Source: Corylus avellana (lineage: Eukaryota > Streptophyta > Magnoliopsida > Fagales > Betulaceae). Taken from it: a stretch of DNA of 64,000 nucleotides. The translations under genes were made by a program, and so were the position numbers. The notes beneath the pieces are model-generated. The model saw only the letters and a program-made list of their open reading frames with translations, searched no databases and was not told the DNA's origin. Below are positions 1-11,592 of the stretch, in pieces. The stretch spans positions 37,072,590 to 37,136,589 of the forward strand of contig NC_081543.1 of the NCBI RefSeq assembly GCF_901000735.1, given 5' to 3'. Position 1 is the stretch's first letter. Each line of letters begins with the position of its first letter.

Positions 1-1124
1 CAGACAGAAGAGTGGCTCTATGAGGATGGGGATGACGAAACTGAACATGCTTACACTTCAAAATTGGAGGATCTTAAGAAGGTTATTTTCACATCTCTAA
101 ATTCATTAGTTCATCTTTATTTTTTCCTTCTCCTTGCTTGACTCTCTTTATTTCTTATAGTTGGTGGATCCAATTGAGAATCGTTATAAAGATGAAGAAG
201 AAAGAGCACAAGCTACAAGAGATCTGCTAAACTCCATTGTGGATTATAGGATGTCTGTGGGTTCGATCCCACCTAAGGAGCAAGAAACGGTGTGCTATTA
301 AATTGGCAATGATGACTATTGTATATCTGATGCTGTTTTGATAATGTTCTCAGTGTTTTTGACTTTCAATGTTTTCAGATCATTAATGAGTGCAATAAAG
401 CAGAGCAGTGGCTAAGGGAGAAATCCCAACAACAAGAAGCTATGCCTAAGAACACCGACCCAGTATTATGGTCAAGTGATATCAAGAGCAGGAAAGAGGA
501 TTTGGACATGTATTACTCTTGTGCTGTTTTTATTTGCATGCCAAAAATCTCCACATTATATTGTTCCACTTGTGTAGGTCAGAAGACGCAGAATATATGG
601 AATCAACTCTGTAGCAGTTACTGAAAATTGAATTTTCAAATTGGCACTCAATCTATCAATGTTTAGATAGGGAAAAGGGATTTTGGCCTAGTTTTTTCAA
701 ACTGGCACTCTATATCAGCATATTTGCTGTAGATTTTCCAACGGTCCAGACTTAATTCTAAGTATTTTACAAGAAAGAAAAAGAAAATAAAATTAAATCT
801 GGACTATTGAAAAAACTACAACACGTGGTTCTTTTATAGCACCTAAGCCAAATCCAGGGAAAATATTTCAGTAGGGAAGGCTATGATCATTCAATTGGGT
901 CAATTGTTTACTGAACATATTATACCAAAATTTTTTACTTATTTTACATCATTCCGAAACTTGTATTACAATTCTTATCACTGTTAATCTCTAATTTATT
1001 TCAGGACTAATGATGTTTCATTTAAATATTTTTCAGGACATGCAAGCACATACTGAGATCAAAGGCTTCTCCATATTCAGAGGACTCAGGGCCAGACCAG
1101 CACAGCAGTTCCAGTCACACATGA
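1..1124 (+). CDS. Hsp110-type HSP70 chaperone (HSP70-16-like), C-terminal end, 5' truncated
   Basis: This is the last part of an Hsp110/SSE-like heat shock 70 protein, a cytosolic nucleotide-exchange partner and holdase for Hsp70. Four exons can be read: 1-81, 161-289, 379-509 and 1037-1124, all with GT-AG introns and in phase. The peptide opens with QTEEWLYEDGDDE, the conserved helical-lid motif of plant HSP70-14/15/16, and continues with DYRM, NECNKAEQWLREK and LPK-like MPKNTDPVLWSSDIKSR. The final exon adds MTCKHILRSK and a short Ser-rich tail ending SSSSHT before TGA at 1122-1124. The DPVLWSS-IKS segment and lack of an EEVD terminus fit the HSP70-16 branch better than canonical cytosolic Hsp70 (family knowledge). 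The ATPase domain lies outside the window. The open frame continuing past 509 is intron read-through, because a GT donor follows codon phase 2 and the 1037 exon restores the frame. Confidence 0.88.
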
Positions 1125-2371
1125 AGAGTCTGATGTGGTTCTCATCTGCTTTCTGACAAATGTAGATCTTCTTCTTCTTCTTTTTTTCTTTTTTTTCCCC
1201 AATTTTAACTCCTTTTCTCTTTTGTGAATTGAGACGGGGGTTCTTATCCGAGAGAAGTGTAGTTAACATAAGCCCTAGTTTTTGCTTGTTGGTCAAGGTC
1301 TCTGCTAGTGCTTTTTAGAATGATAATATAAAGAGTTGTGAGGGATTTGTGGATCCTGTTAAATTGGGTCTGCCCTGCTGCCTGCTGTAGAAAGGCTTCT
1401 CTTTGAATAGTTTTCTTAATTTACATCATGTAGTTTAGGGCATAATTATGGTTTCACAAGATGTTTTTCACATTCTTTACAGGATGTATTATTTTCATCC
1501 TTCATGTCATTTCACGGATCAAATTTTTATTCGGCTTTCAAAATCCCGGATGGGAATAATTGATTGCAAATTTGCAATTGAAAAAAACCCTTATGAACAG
1601 AACTTTCTTGTTATTTATGCTTGCGGGATTAATCTTTCTCTCTCTCTCTCTCTCTAAACATGATTGTGTGATTACAGTACTCAAAGCTTTTAAGATACTG
1701 CAAACTAAAAGTGTTGCTACCCAGAATGCTATTGCTTTTACTGCAAATTCTTTACAAAATGACCCGACATTTTACGTAATACTTATTATGTTGGCTAGTA
1801 AACAATTAAATTTACATTTATGTTAACAATTAAATTTACACTTATGTTATGCCATGTGGCACTCACATAGACCGTTACTTGAGTTTGCAAGAGAATATTC
1901 AAAGTATTTTCCTTCAAACAAAATTATGGGAAAAAAATTAAAAATAAACAATTACGAAGATGTTGCAAGAATATATATATATTTTTTTAAATAAAGCCGA
2001 ATCTTTACAAAAATTTTATATTATTTTTTTAATAATAATAAAAAAAGAATATTTTGAGAATTTTGACAAAATTTAATAAAAATAAGTAATTAAAAAAAAT
2101 TAAAAGTTTGATACCCCTAATTAAGAATTTTTAAACTTAGGAATAGTACTTTTAAAATGCGTAGAAGTTCAAGAAGATTTTGTGAAATTTTCCTTTTATT
2201 AACTACTATTTGTTAATCCATTTTCTTGGGAAGGTATTAAAACAAGAAAAAAAAAATAGACAAGAAAAGATCATTGAAATTGGAAAAACCTTAGATTATC
2301 AAAATCGATTGTAAACTCTACATATTAACAAACTGACAAAATCTTGTGCCTGCTATCTTGAGCATCGAGCT
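1125..2371. other. Convergent intergenic spacer
   Basis: The spacer lies between the 3' ends of the chaperone gene and the minus-strand gene that stops at 2372. It holds the probable chaperone 3' UTR, a (CT)n tract around 1636-1656 and very AT-rich DNA at 1900-2340. I see no coding region or complete mobile element here. Confidence 0.6.
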
Positions 2372-5300
2372 TCAGCCTTTTCTCTTCTTGCCCTTGGCAC
2401 TAGTTTTCTTTTTGGACTTCTTAAACCCTGCACCACTCTCCTGCAACCAGCAAGCGTTTTCAAACGATTAGGTGACATAAAGTGGACACCAAAGTCATCA
2501 ATAAAGGAGGTTTTTAGATGTACCTTCCTGTAGTGTCTATAAGCAGTTCGACCTGTCAACTCCTTCCCATCTTTAGTGACATAAGCCTGCAGAGGAATGA
2601 TAGAAGGATAAGATAGCATCAGCCTGCAAATTATTAAAGACAATAACAATGATTTCATTTCCTTTTTCTTTTTCTTTTTTGGGAGCCTGAGGGGTAACAC
2701 AAAGGTAAAAGGACAACAAAATATCCAAGCATCAAGCAAATGAAGCCAGCCATAACAGTTTCACAGAAACCTTGGATCACTTCATTTTTTTGTGAGATGT
2801 CACAATAAGACAATTCAAGCTCTTTTAGGTGTTAACAGACAAACATGACTACTTCCAAGATTTCAACTACAATGATAAATCATTAACAACTCACATTTAC
2901 AAAATCAAGTGACTGAGCAAGTAAATGACTTCAACCTGCAAATTGGTATGGTCCTACTTGAAATTCACTCAAACCAAAAGGCAATTTTTAGTTACATACC
3001 TTCCTTCCCTCTGGGGTTGTATACCAATGACCTGCAGACTCGCCATTTGCATGAACCCGTCGTTGGCCAGCATCCTTTGGAGTGCTAGCAGAGCTTTTGG
3101 GGTTCACCCAACTTTCAGGAGCATGCAAGACTTCTTCAGCATTTGATTTTTTCGATCTATTTCTTCCCTTTGTTGACCTGTTTGCAACATTGATTTTCCG
3201 AGCTGCTTTCTGTCTAGAAGGTTCTCCCTTGCTAAATGAAGAAACGATTTTGGGGTCCATCCAGCCTCCAGAAGGAAGCAAGACTTCTTCAGCATTTGAT
3301 ATTTTTGATTTATTTCTTCCCCTTGTGGAGCTCTTCTCAACATTGCTTTTACAAGTTCGCTGTTTAGAAGCTTCTTCATGGTTAAATTGTCTCCTGAAGT
3401 GGCAATAAGTGCATACTATGATATAACACGATAAAGTTGATGAAAAGCAAAAACAATAAAAATAGAAGAAACAGAAAGAAAGATACATGTAATCAATAAC
3501 TGATGCATTAGGCTGTTGATTTCCTCTGCTCTTAGTAACACCCAGCGGAGAAAAGTTGGGTAAGCGATCACGGACTAATTTCTGAACCCTTGGATCATCA
3601 TGGAAAAAATAATGATGAGCAGGAGGAACGGGATCATCTGTGACCCATACTTGTCCATCTTTTCTGCTGCTAGTTGTATTCTCTTGGTAAACCTCATTGG
3701 CATTAACACATACATCGCTCCTCGATTTCAGGGTTACACTCTTCTTCAAAGATAGGAAGTATTCTTCACAAACCTCATCCAAAGCGGGTGTTTGAATGCG
3801 AAAATTCTTCATTGGACAGAAATCTTTCCATAAATCCTCATTTTTGTTCACGTCAAGTGACGCTTTTCTCTTTTGTTCACTCACAGTTGCAGAATGGTCA
3901 GGGTTAGATTGTCGCTCCGTTGAGGATGGACCAGCTTTATGAGCTTCTCTGCTTACATTGTCATGACTGGATGAATCATCAGAATCAGAATCAATTAACT
4001 GGAACTTTCGGAGAGGACTGATAGTTAACTTTGGTAATGTTGACAGATTGCCGCTTGTCTCCAAATTTACAGAAGCGGGGTTATCAGAAAACTGTTTCCT
4101 TTTCCTCTGGGTGGTTGATTGAGTGGCTAAAACCCCACATCCATGCAATGGGATCTTTGAACTGCTACACATAGATTGGTACTGCAATGGTGGATGTGCA
4201 TCTGCCACAGATAAGCATTAGTCTAGTAGAACTAAATGGGTATCCAAACTCAATTTATAATTTTCTAATTAAAAGAAAGGTCATCCAAAAATGAATATAG
4301 CAGTTCTTCTATAAAGCTATTTGAAATGACCTACATTAATAGACCAGGAATACTAGCGAGCTCCAAAAGCATGATGGTCCTGCTTCTTTGACCATCTAGA
4401 AAGGAGCATCTAACTAGAAATAGAGAACCATTTATTCCGTAAATCCAATGTAGTCATTTCTTAAACACAAACCTCCTGTTATACAAATCAGTGACTTAGT
4501 TAAGGAAGCTGCAACTTGTTAGGAAGAAGATACATCATAGAAAACAGATCACTAAAAAATATCTCAATCGACTGATGAACATAATGATCATCTTATTTAC
4601 AATGCTCAGAGAGCAAAAACTTTGCTAGAATCATTTTTGAAAAAAAAAAAAAAGTAGCTAAGCAAAAATTAGAGGTTTTAGGTGTGTTGGGGACGCCGGG
4701 GGCAAGCCAACAATATACTCAAATTCATCTTCCCTAAAAGAACCAATAACCACTTTACAGTCTCACCGTCAGAAATCTCAAGTCACAAATTTTTTTTATT
4801 TTTTATTTTCTGAGCAATCTCAAGTAGCTAGCATCTATCATTCAAGGAACTTTCCATCGAAACAATCCGGGAGCACATTCTCGAAAGAATTTGATATTAG
4901 TTCTGAGCCGACCTAAGCTCAGATCGTTCCTTTCCAAACTCATAATGCAGCAAGTTTGATATCTGATTTCCTTAGCAAAGCCGAGCATAACATCTCTCAA
5001 GTTGTATTAGCAACCTCTTCAGCAAAACCTAAGCCTATACCCGAAAAGCGCCCGCCTTTATCCAAGTTGATCAAATTACAATCACATTGCTCATCTACAA
5101 CAACTCTTCTAATCATTGCCCACCAACAATCCAATCAAATTACCCAAACCAACTCTTCTTTTAACCATCAAAATTATCATAATCACTACATTTTAACCAA
5201 ATGGGTCCCCAAATAATCATATCACTCAATTGTGAAACAGTATATCGCAAATCATATAACATAAAAAAAATCAGAATACCTAACTAAAACAAATATTCTT

Positions 5301-5682
5301 ATTTTTTGCAATTAAAGAAACCCTAATCTAATTATTTATTACCTCTGATAAAATCGCCGTCTTGTGACGAAAACTCTTCGATGTCATCGTCACCGGCACA
5401 GCGCGATTGTGGCAAGTCCAAGCGCGTCTGAAGCAATGGCGTTTTTGTGGCGGTTGTGGGCCCTCGCCTGAGCCGCTTGAGAATCCGGGGCGGTTCCGGC
5501 CCGGCTTCAGGATCCGAGTCCAAGACCTCGGATCCGAATGCTTCGTCCTCGCGTGCACTTCCGTGGGTTACGGAGTTCGGAGCTGGCGTTTGGATCGGGT
5601 GATCCTCCGGCGGTACTTGGGGCTCCAAATCGAGACACAGATCGAATCCGAGAGAGAACGAGGGGGGTTCGTAGCCCGCCAT
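2372..5682 (-). CDS. Uncharacterised plant protein, basic C-terminus (526 aa)
   Basis: Five exons assemble with canonical introns and perfect phase: 5343-5682, 3487-4201, 3000-3393, 2524-2586 and 2372-2440 (total 1581 nt, 526 aa). The start MAGYEPPSFSLGFDL sits in a GC-rich first exon, followed by an acidic, proline-rich region and a Lys/Arg patch (RILKRLRRG). The middle exon carries KDFCPMKNFRIQTPALDEVCEEYF and a WVTDDPVPPAHHYFFHDDPR block that look conserved. The third exon holds a tandem repeat of about 45 residues built on RGRNKSK-SNAEEVL. The C-terminus reads GHWYTTPEGRK, then AYVTKDGKELTGRTAYRHYRK, then a Lys-rich tail ending KGKKRKG. The basic tail suggests a nuclear protein. I recognise it as a plant-specific family of unknown function and assign no activity. 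Confidence 0.8.
3050..3350 (-). repeat. In-frame tandem repeat inside exon 3 of the uncharacterised gene
   Basis: Two adjacent in-frame units of about 45 codons share the pattern RGRNKSK-SNAEEVLLPSGGW / KGRNRSK-SNAEEVLHAPESW, each followed by (M/V)(D/N)PK and a Ser/Lys-rich spacer. The match shows in DNA too: 'cttcagcatttga' recurs at about 3134 and 3286, each followed by a 'tttatttcttccc'-like stretch. It is a recent intragenic duplication that kept the frame. Confidence 0.75.
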
Positions 5683-7664
5683 GGAAGAGAGACAGAGAAG
5701 AGGGAGAGCTATGAATTGGAGGGAAATGGATTTGCGGGATTTGTCTGTAAAATTAAATAGCGGGAATTCTGTCTGTAAAATTAAATAGAGGAAATTGAGT
5801 TTTAAAATTATATAACTTTTATTTTCAAATTAAATTATTTAAATTTATAATTTTATATGTACTACTGAAAAAAAAAAATGAGATTCAATAAATACCGTAA
5901 TGAAATTTTTTTAATTTTTTAACTTAATAATAATATAAATTTTTATTACAAAATTATATTAAGAAATTTAAAAGATTCTAATTCAATATGTAAATTGCTT
6001 CATACTCCCCTTAGAGCATTTTTATTGGGCTAACCATTAGCCAATGTTTATTTTGGTTAGGCTTATAGAAAAAATGGGCAGAACAAGTAACCTCATTTAA
6101 TTACTGCTCAATAATGCATAAGTAAAATTAATATAATTTTCCATCTTCGTTAAAAATGGTAAAATTTAATAAATAAATAATATTTTAAATAGAATAGTAA
6201 AAGTTGATAATTAAAATAAATAATGAGATGTATGTAGCGACGGAGGAAGGGGGGACTGGCAGGGGCCAGGGCCAGGGCCCCCCAAATGACAATTTTTTTT
6301 TGTTTTGTTTTTTAAGGTAAAAACAATTTTTTTATGGTTAATTTTTTTTTTTTTTTTGCTAATGGCCCCCTGCCCATTAAATTTTTTCAGCCATAGCCCC
6401 TGCCCATTCTCAAAGCTGACTCTGTCCCTAAATGTATATACTTCGAAAAAATAAGTAGTTAAAATAAAAAGACAGAAAGGAAAAAAAAAAAAAAAAGTAC
6501 TTAGCTAAAATTTGTCGAACCGGATGTAAATACTCTTATGACAGATAATGAGATGAATTTTTAATTTTGATTATTAAATATATGAACTCGACCCTGAAAT
6601 TTTCTCCCCTCCACTCACATCCCAAGCGGGGTGAATGATTAGCTCTGCCTACAATGTGAGGGAACAGTAAGGGTAGTCGCATAGTTGCATTGTAATTACC
6701 TGTTTGTAAAGGTGGAAGAGGTAACTTTACCCATAAAAAGGGTGGTGGTGGGGTTGGTTGAGCCACCCCTCCACCATTGTTAAAGAAAAAGAAAAATTGT
6801 TTGCATCTTTAAATTTTTAGGCTCATGTAACTCAGTCTCACATATTATTATAAGTAATGAAAATTAGGATTTAAATAAATACTTCATACATTATGGGATC
6901 CAAACATACTATGATAACCACATCATCCCATCGAATAGGAGGACTTTTCATATCACATAGCTGCATAATCGACCACCAAATTCTTCATGTCCTCTATCTT
7001 TTACATTCTCAATTCTCATCTGAGTTTTAATACCCGTTCTTTCGGCGCGCAACAGACGCCCCGATGAATCGCCGGCACCATCACGCGCGACGTCTACAAC
7101 CACCCACAAATAGTAGCAAGGATTCCTAACCACTTCAAAGAAAAATAACGTTCCACCACGTCAGCAATCCCCAAATGGAAAACAACTGCTTCAGCTAGAG
7201 AATCATGAAGTGTTCACATTTACATTGATCAGGGGACCAGTGTGAATAATATAGCTATAATTAGATGTTGGCACTTCATCAGTGGGGTAGCTGATTAATT
7301 CAACGTTGTCCAATTCTTTGTTTCTTGGTCTCTTTTTTATATCTTTTTTCTCCACCTGTACACTAACTGTACGAGAATACAATGACTGGGAGGTTGAATT
7401 TTGCTTCAGGTTTTATTTTAATGGTGATTAATCCTTACAACTATACTACTCTTCCACAAGTTATTCCCATCTTCCAATCATTACTGCTAGCTGTTTATTA
7501 CTTCATAATATATATATATATATATATATATAAGTTAACTTGAACAAGTCCACTTCAAATTAGGAATTAATAAGCTTTGATCATGTCTTACTCATTTTTT
7601 TAAAAGTACATATTTATGAGATCATTTTTATATTTAAATTTTTAAAAAATATTTTTGTTAAATA

Positions 7665-7702
<38 letters not shown>

Positions 7703-8132
7703 TAGAGAAGAGGTACAACTAGCTATAGGAGGATTAAGATCACTAAAAGAAACCAGAACAACATGGGACAGGCAAAAAATGAAAATGTTTCAATTTGATT
7801 CATATGACTATGATCCATCTAGATATAATTTTTTTTTTCTTGGGTGTAGAAGAGAGAAGGGAAAGATTCATTTGAACAGAAACCAAGAAAAAGAAAAAAG
7901 AAAAAGAAATTAACCTCAAACTCTGCCTCATATAAAGGTGTGTTTGGTATTTACAGTAATTAAACAAAATGTATAGAACAAAAACCAATTCTAACACTAC
8001 ATTAACCAACACGAAGACATCCTTAAGAGCAAGAAAGACTCATATATAACACCTATCATATCTTCATCATCATCATCATCGTCAATATCATCATCATCAT
8101 GTCATGACCACATGTACAGTACTTGATGATCA
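5683..8132. other. Intergenic spacer upstream of the uncharacterised gene
   Basis: The first ~150 bases hold the promoter and 5' leader of the 5682-start gene, including a short duplicated 'gtctgtaaaattaaatag' at about 5742 and 5772. The rest is AT-rich. About 6236-6430 holds a compact segment of G-runs and C-runs (gggccagggccaggg and later complementary gcccctgcccatt), probably a remnant of a small transposon. A (TA)n tract lies at about 7509-7532 and a ~37-base poly(A) at 7663-7699, perhaps the tail of an old retroposed sequence. No gene is visible. Confidence 0.55.
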
Positions 8133-8492
8133 TCAATTAACTTCAGGAATGCTCTGCAGGGCAGGTCTCCAGGACCGTTGATGCGCCTCGTACCGATCAC
8201 TGACGCTCATCAACTGAGCCAAAACCTGGTGCACCGACAAGTCTTTTATGTCGACTCTACCCAGCAACTCCTCCAGTTGCTTCCTTGTGATCTTGATCTT
8301 CACCTCCGTAGTTTTCGCTGCTGTTGTAGACGAACTAAACCCACTTTCGTCATCACCCAGAAGACCCTTTTCCTCCATTTTCATGGCCCTGCCGTCCACG
8401 TCATCACCGGCGAAAAGCCCTTCCTTTGCCAGAGATCCCCAGTCCTCGCCACCCCATTGCATAGAAGATTCATGCCTTATACAATTTCCCAT
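8133..8492 (-). CDS. PADRE (DUF4228)-like small protein with N-myristoylation motif
   Basis: A single-exon 119-residue protein starting MGNCIRHESSMQWGGEDWG. Gly2 followed by Asn-Cys is a classic N-myristoylation site with a neighbouring Cys for possible palmitoylation, so plasma-membrane attachment is likely (inference). The C-terminal half, VKIKITRKQLEELLGRVD followed by LSVHQVLAQLMSVS, is the conserved PADRE/DUF4228 core; many members respond to pathogens, wounding or abiotic stress in plants (family knowledge). The middle is low-complexity acidic and Ser/Thr-rich. Its own ATG is the first in frame, and the MGNC start confirms it. The presumed promoter at 8493-8900 contains a (TA)n tract and pyrimidine-rich leader. 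Biochemical role unknown. Confidence 0.88.
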   Translation of the reverse strand: MGNCIRHESSMQWGGEDWGSLAKEGLFAGDDVDGRAMKMEEKGLLGDDESGFSSSTTAAKTTEVKIKITRKQLEELLGRVDIKDLSVHQVLAQLMSVSDRYEAHQRSWRPALQSIPEVN

Positions 8493-9201
8493 TACTCCTG
8501 ATGATCACTTGTTTATGTATCTTCTTCTTTTTCCTCTTTTTGTTGGATTTGTTTTCCCTTTTGTTAATTTTGTTGAGAGAGATCGCAGAGGAAGTTTTTG
8601 GAAATGGAGAGGAGTGGGATATATATATATATACACACAAAGGTGGTGACAGAGAAATGGGAAGGTAATGGGAAAAAGATAATGGAGGAGGAGAAAGAGT
8701 CATACCTAATTTGTTTGCCACCTTGGATGACATGTCTTCCTACGTGGCAGGTAATGGGGTTTGACCCCATCACGATCATTCTTTTTTTTTTTTACTTTTT
8801 CTTTTTGCAGTTCCAACTGAAAGCATGTGATGAGATGACTTCCACATTGGTACGTAGCTATAGCCGTCGGTGGGCGGCGGCGGCGGCTTGGTTCGGCTTG
8901 CTAACTAGAAGCTAGCCTCCTTTGAATTTTTTATTCAAACAAATTTGGGACATTTTCTGATCATAGGCTCATTACAAAATTATAAATGGCCGGGATAGAT
9001 AGTAATAAAATAAAGCTCAAAGAGCTATTTCTCTTTGTGTAGGAGTGAATTTTTTAAAAAAATAAAAATTAAAAAATTAAGGGTCTTGGTGAAGAAAAAA
9101 CAAGCTTTTTAATGAATTTGATGGAATACTTTAAAAAAAAATTGATGCTCGGAATTTCTTTATTTATGCTACTACTTTGTTTTTCATGGAGAGTAGATCA
9201 T
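8493..9201. other. Upstream region of the PADRE-like gene
   Basis: Promoter and leader of the gene starting at 8492: a pyrimidine-rich stretch on its sense strand at 8500-8700, a short TA run near 8620, and a GC-rich patch near 8860-8890 (gtcggtgggcggcggcggcgg). Nothing else is supportable. Confidence 0.45.
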
Positions 9202-9210
9202 AAAAAATGA

Positions 9211-9375
9211 AGTAATTCTAAAAATTCAACTCGTGTCATTTCAAATATGAAGTGGCTTTTAGAATTACTATTTGATCAAAATTTAATAATGATCAGTTAC
9301 AAGTTCAATGGTGATTTTAAGAGTCACATCATTATTTTACATACACAAAAGTGGTACAAGAGGGACTTGTACTTT
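9211..9375. mobile_element. Foldback MITE, left member of a twin pair
   Basis: An imperfect inverted repeat. The left arm begins agtaattctaaaaattcaa and continues with ctcgtgtcattt...gtggctttta. The complement of the right arm begins aaagtacaagtccctcttgt and continues with accacttttgtgt...gtgactctta. The nonamer aaaaaatga stands at 9202-9210 and again at 9376-9384, so a 9-bp TSD is visible. No coding capacity. The 9-bp TSD and terminal inverted repeats suggest a Mutator-like MITE. A related copy lies near 15885-16052. Confidence 0.6.
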
Positions 9376-9384
9376 AAAAAATGA

Positions 9385-9544
9385 GAGTAATGTTAATGAC
9401 CATCTTTTTATCCTCTTAAAGCTGATGTGGCTTTCAAAATTACCATTAGATCAAAATTAAAATATGATTCATTTAAAATTTAATGGTGCTTTTGAAAGTC
9501 ACATAAGCTTTAAGATGATAAAAAGATGATCCTTAATATTACTC
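9385..9544. mobile_element. Mutator-like MITE with 9-bp TSD
   Basis: A 160-bp element folding back almost end to end. The left arm is gagtaatgttaatgaccatc and the complement of the right end is gagtaatattaaggatcatc; pairing continues through ctttttat, cttaaagct and atgtggctttcaaaa for more than 60 bp with few mismatches. Perfect 9-bp TSDs aaaaaatga flank it at 9376-9384 and 9545-9553. No transposase is present. Confidence 0.82.
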
Positions 9545-9553
9545 AAAAAATGA

Positions 9554-11026
9554 GACTTAGAACTAAACTTCTTCCTTTTCTATATTTTAGCTTTTATTGG
9601 TTTTTATTTATTTATTTATTTTATAACCAATATAAATAAGTGTAAAGGTGGTCATATGATATTTCATAAATTATTAATGTACAATGAGTGTCGCATGTTA
9701 TAGAAAACAATGGTAAAAAAAGAGAGCATATGAGTTATTTATTGGATTAGGAATCAAAATTTGAATTGGGTATTGATTAATAAATAAATAAATCTTCCTA
9801 TGTTATGCTATTTAATTTACCTGTAAGTTCAATATTCAACGGGATGAATTACATCTCGGCGATATCGAATCCGATTTCAATATCATGAATAATAGTATAT
9901 ATATAAAAAATAAAAATAAAAAGATGTTTTTGTATGACAAATGGTTAGTTCAATGTGAATTTCACTTAATTATTTAGTTATTTTATCATAATAATGTGGT
10001 ATTTAGATATAGGAAAAACCGAAAAAGTCAAGATTTATGAGCCAAGCATTGTCGACCAAACGAGAGATGTAGATTGAAAGAATTGAACTTCATTAACTTT
10101 GAATTGTGGAAAAATATATTCGACTTAATTTATTAATTTGAATTTGAATGATCAAACCACACGTGATACACATTATAATAGTTTAGTATTACTAATCAAA
10201 TTCAAGTGAATTATAACACCAATTAATACTCCCGTGTACGTACCATAATGCGTGGTCACATTCCAAATAATTTTGGTCAAATTAATATTTTATCATAATA
10301 TACTTATCAATTTTGATCACCAATGATCATATGGTTTTGTTATGATATATAGATCAAATCACTCATCCCATATTGTTAGTGTCTTACAAAAACAATATAT
10401 ATATATATTTCCAAAAATTAAACCTTTTTTTCTTTTTTGTAAAATAAAAAATAAAAAATGCTCTCATGAAAGTCCTAAGTGGTAAGAGGCTACGTCAGTA
10501 GGTAGGGCCACAGCAACTACGGATAGGACCTATACCCTCTAGCCACCTAAGATTTTTATGGACAAAAATAGTATTTTTATTGCATTATAGCAAAATTCAT
10601 AAACATAACATGAATGAAAAAAAAATTAATCAACAATGTTATAATATATTATGATATTTTTATGGTTTATATTTTATAGTATAAGTCGATTTATGTTTAC
10701 TTGTATAGGCCGACTTATTCAATTAGTATGTACCGTAAACAATTAAGTTAATGAGCACAGTGTAGTTGTAAGGGCCATTCAAAATGTAAGCATAGATATC
10801 TAACACCGAACCATCTGTAATTGTTTATCTATCTTGCTTCTGCTATTATTTATATATTATATATTTTCCCACCAACTGCAACATGGTATGAAAGATTCAT
10901 AATATTTCAACAAACAAAAAAAATTAAATATTTAGTAATTAATGTGATAAGTGTTACATGAATTATTTATCGAAAAAAGAAAAAGAAAGAAAGAAACAAA
11001 AGAAAAACAAAAGATAGGTCATAGGT
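9554..11026. other. AT-rich intergenic spacer
   Basis: AT-rich DNA without a gene. A hairpin of about 95 bases lies at 10465-10560, pairing gtcctaagtggtaagagg with the complement of ccctctagccacctaagatt, a possible small foldback element. No TSD was identified for it. Confidence 0.45.
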
Positions 11027-11034
11027 GTTTTAAT

Positions 11035-11584
11035 TAGGGCTGGGCACGGGTCGGTTCGGGGCGGGTTTGGAGTTTTTTACCACCCGACCCGTGCCCATCG
11101 GGTTTGATAAACCCTTACCCGTTACCCGGGTTATATGCACTAAAACCGCCGGGTTTCGGGTAGAACGGGGCGGGTTGCTCGGGGCGGGTCGGGTATTTTT
11201 AATGGCTATCAATTTCAATTTAAGTCCTGGTTTTTTTGTAATTTTTTTAAAAAAAACTGGTTTTTTGTAATTTTTTTTTAAAAACTGGTTTTTTGTAACT
11301 TTTTTAAAAACTACATTTGGACTAAAACCCATCAAGAATGGAGGATTAGAGGAAGTCTGGAAGGGGGAAGAGGAATAGAGGATATCATATTAGGAATTTA
11401 GGGTTTTAAACATATAGGGGCGGGGCGGGGCAGGTCGGGTACCCGCCTCTTAAAAAATCATATACCCGCGAGCCGACCCGACCCGCACGGGTATGATGTT
11501 TCCCAACCCGTGTATGCCAAAAAAAAACTTTAAACCGCGGGCGGGCGGATCGGGCGGGTTGGCGGTTGGGCGGGTTCACCCCTA
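11035..11584. mobile_element. Nonautonomous hAT-like element with GGGCGGG-rich subterminal arrays
   Basis: The element is 550 bp and flanked by a perfect 8-bp TSD gttttaat at 11027-11034 and 11585-11592, diagnostic of hAT transposition. The termini are tagggctgggcacgggt and, read inward from the right, taggggtgaacccgcc. Both subterminal zones are packed with GGGCGGG, CGGGT and GGGTCGG motifs and their complements, the likely transposase-binding arrays. The centre has a run of ctggttttttgtaa repeats. There is no open frame of transposase size. Confidence 0.85.
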
Positions 11585-11592
11585 GTTTTAAT

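Noticed and set aside
8041..8110. (CAT)n-like tracts as a CRISPR or regulatory array
   Set aside because: Simple trinucleotide microsatellite in the 3' UTR of the PADRE-like gene; no spacer structure.
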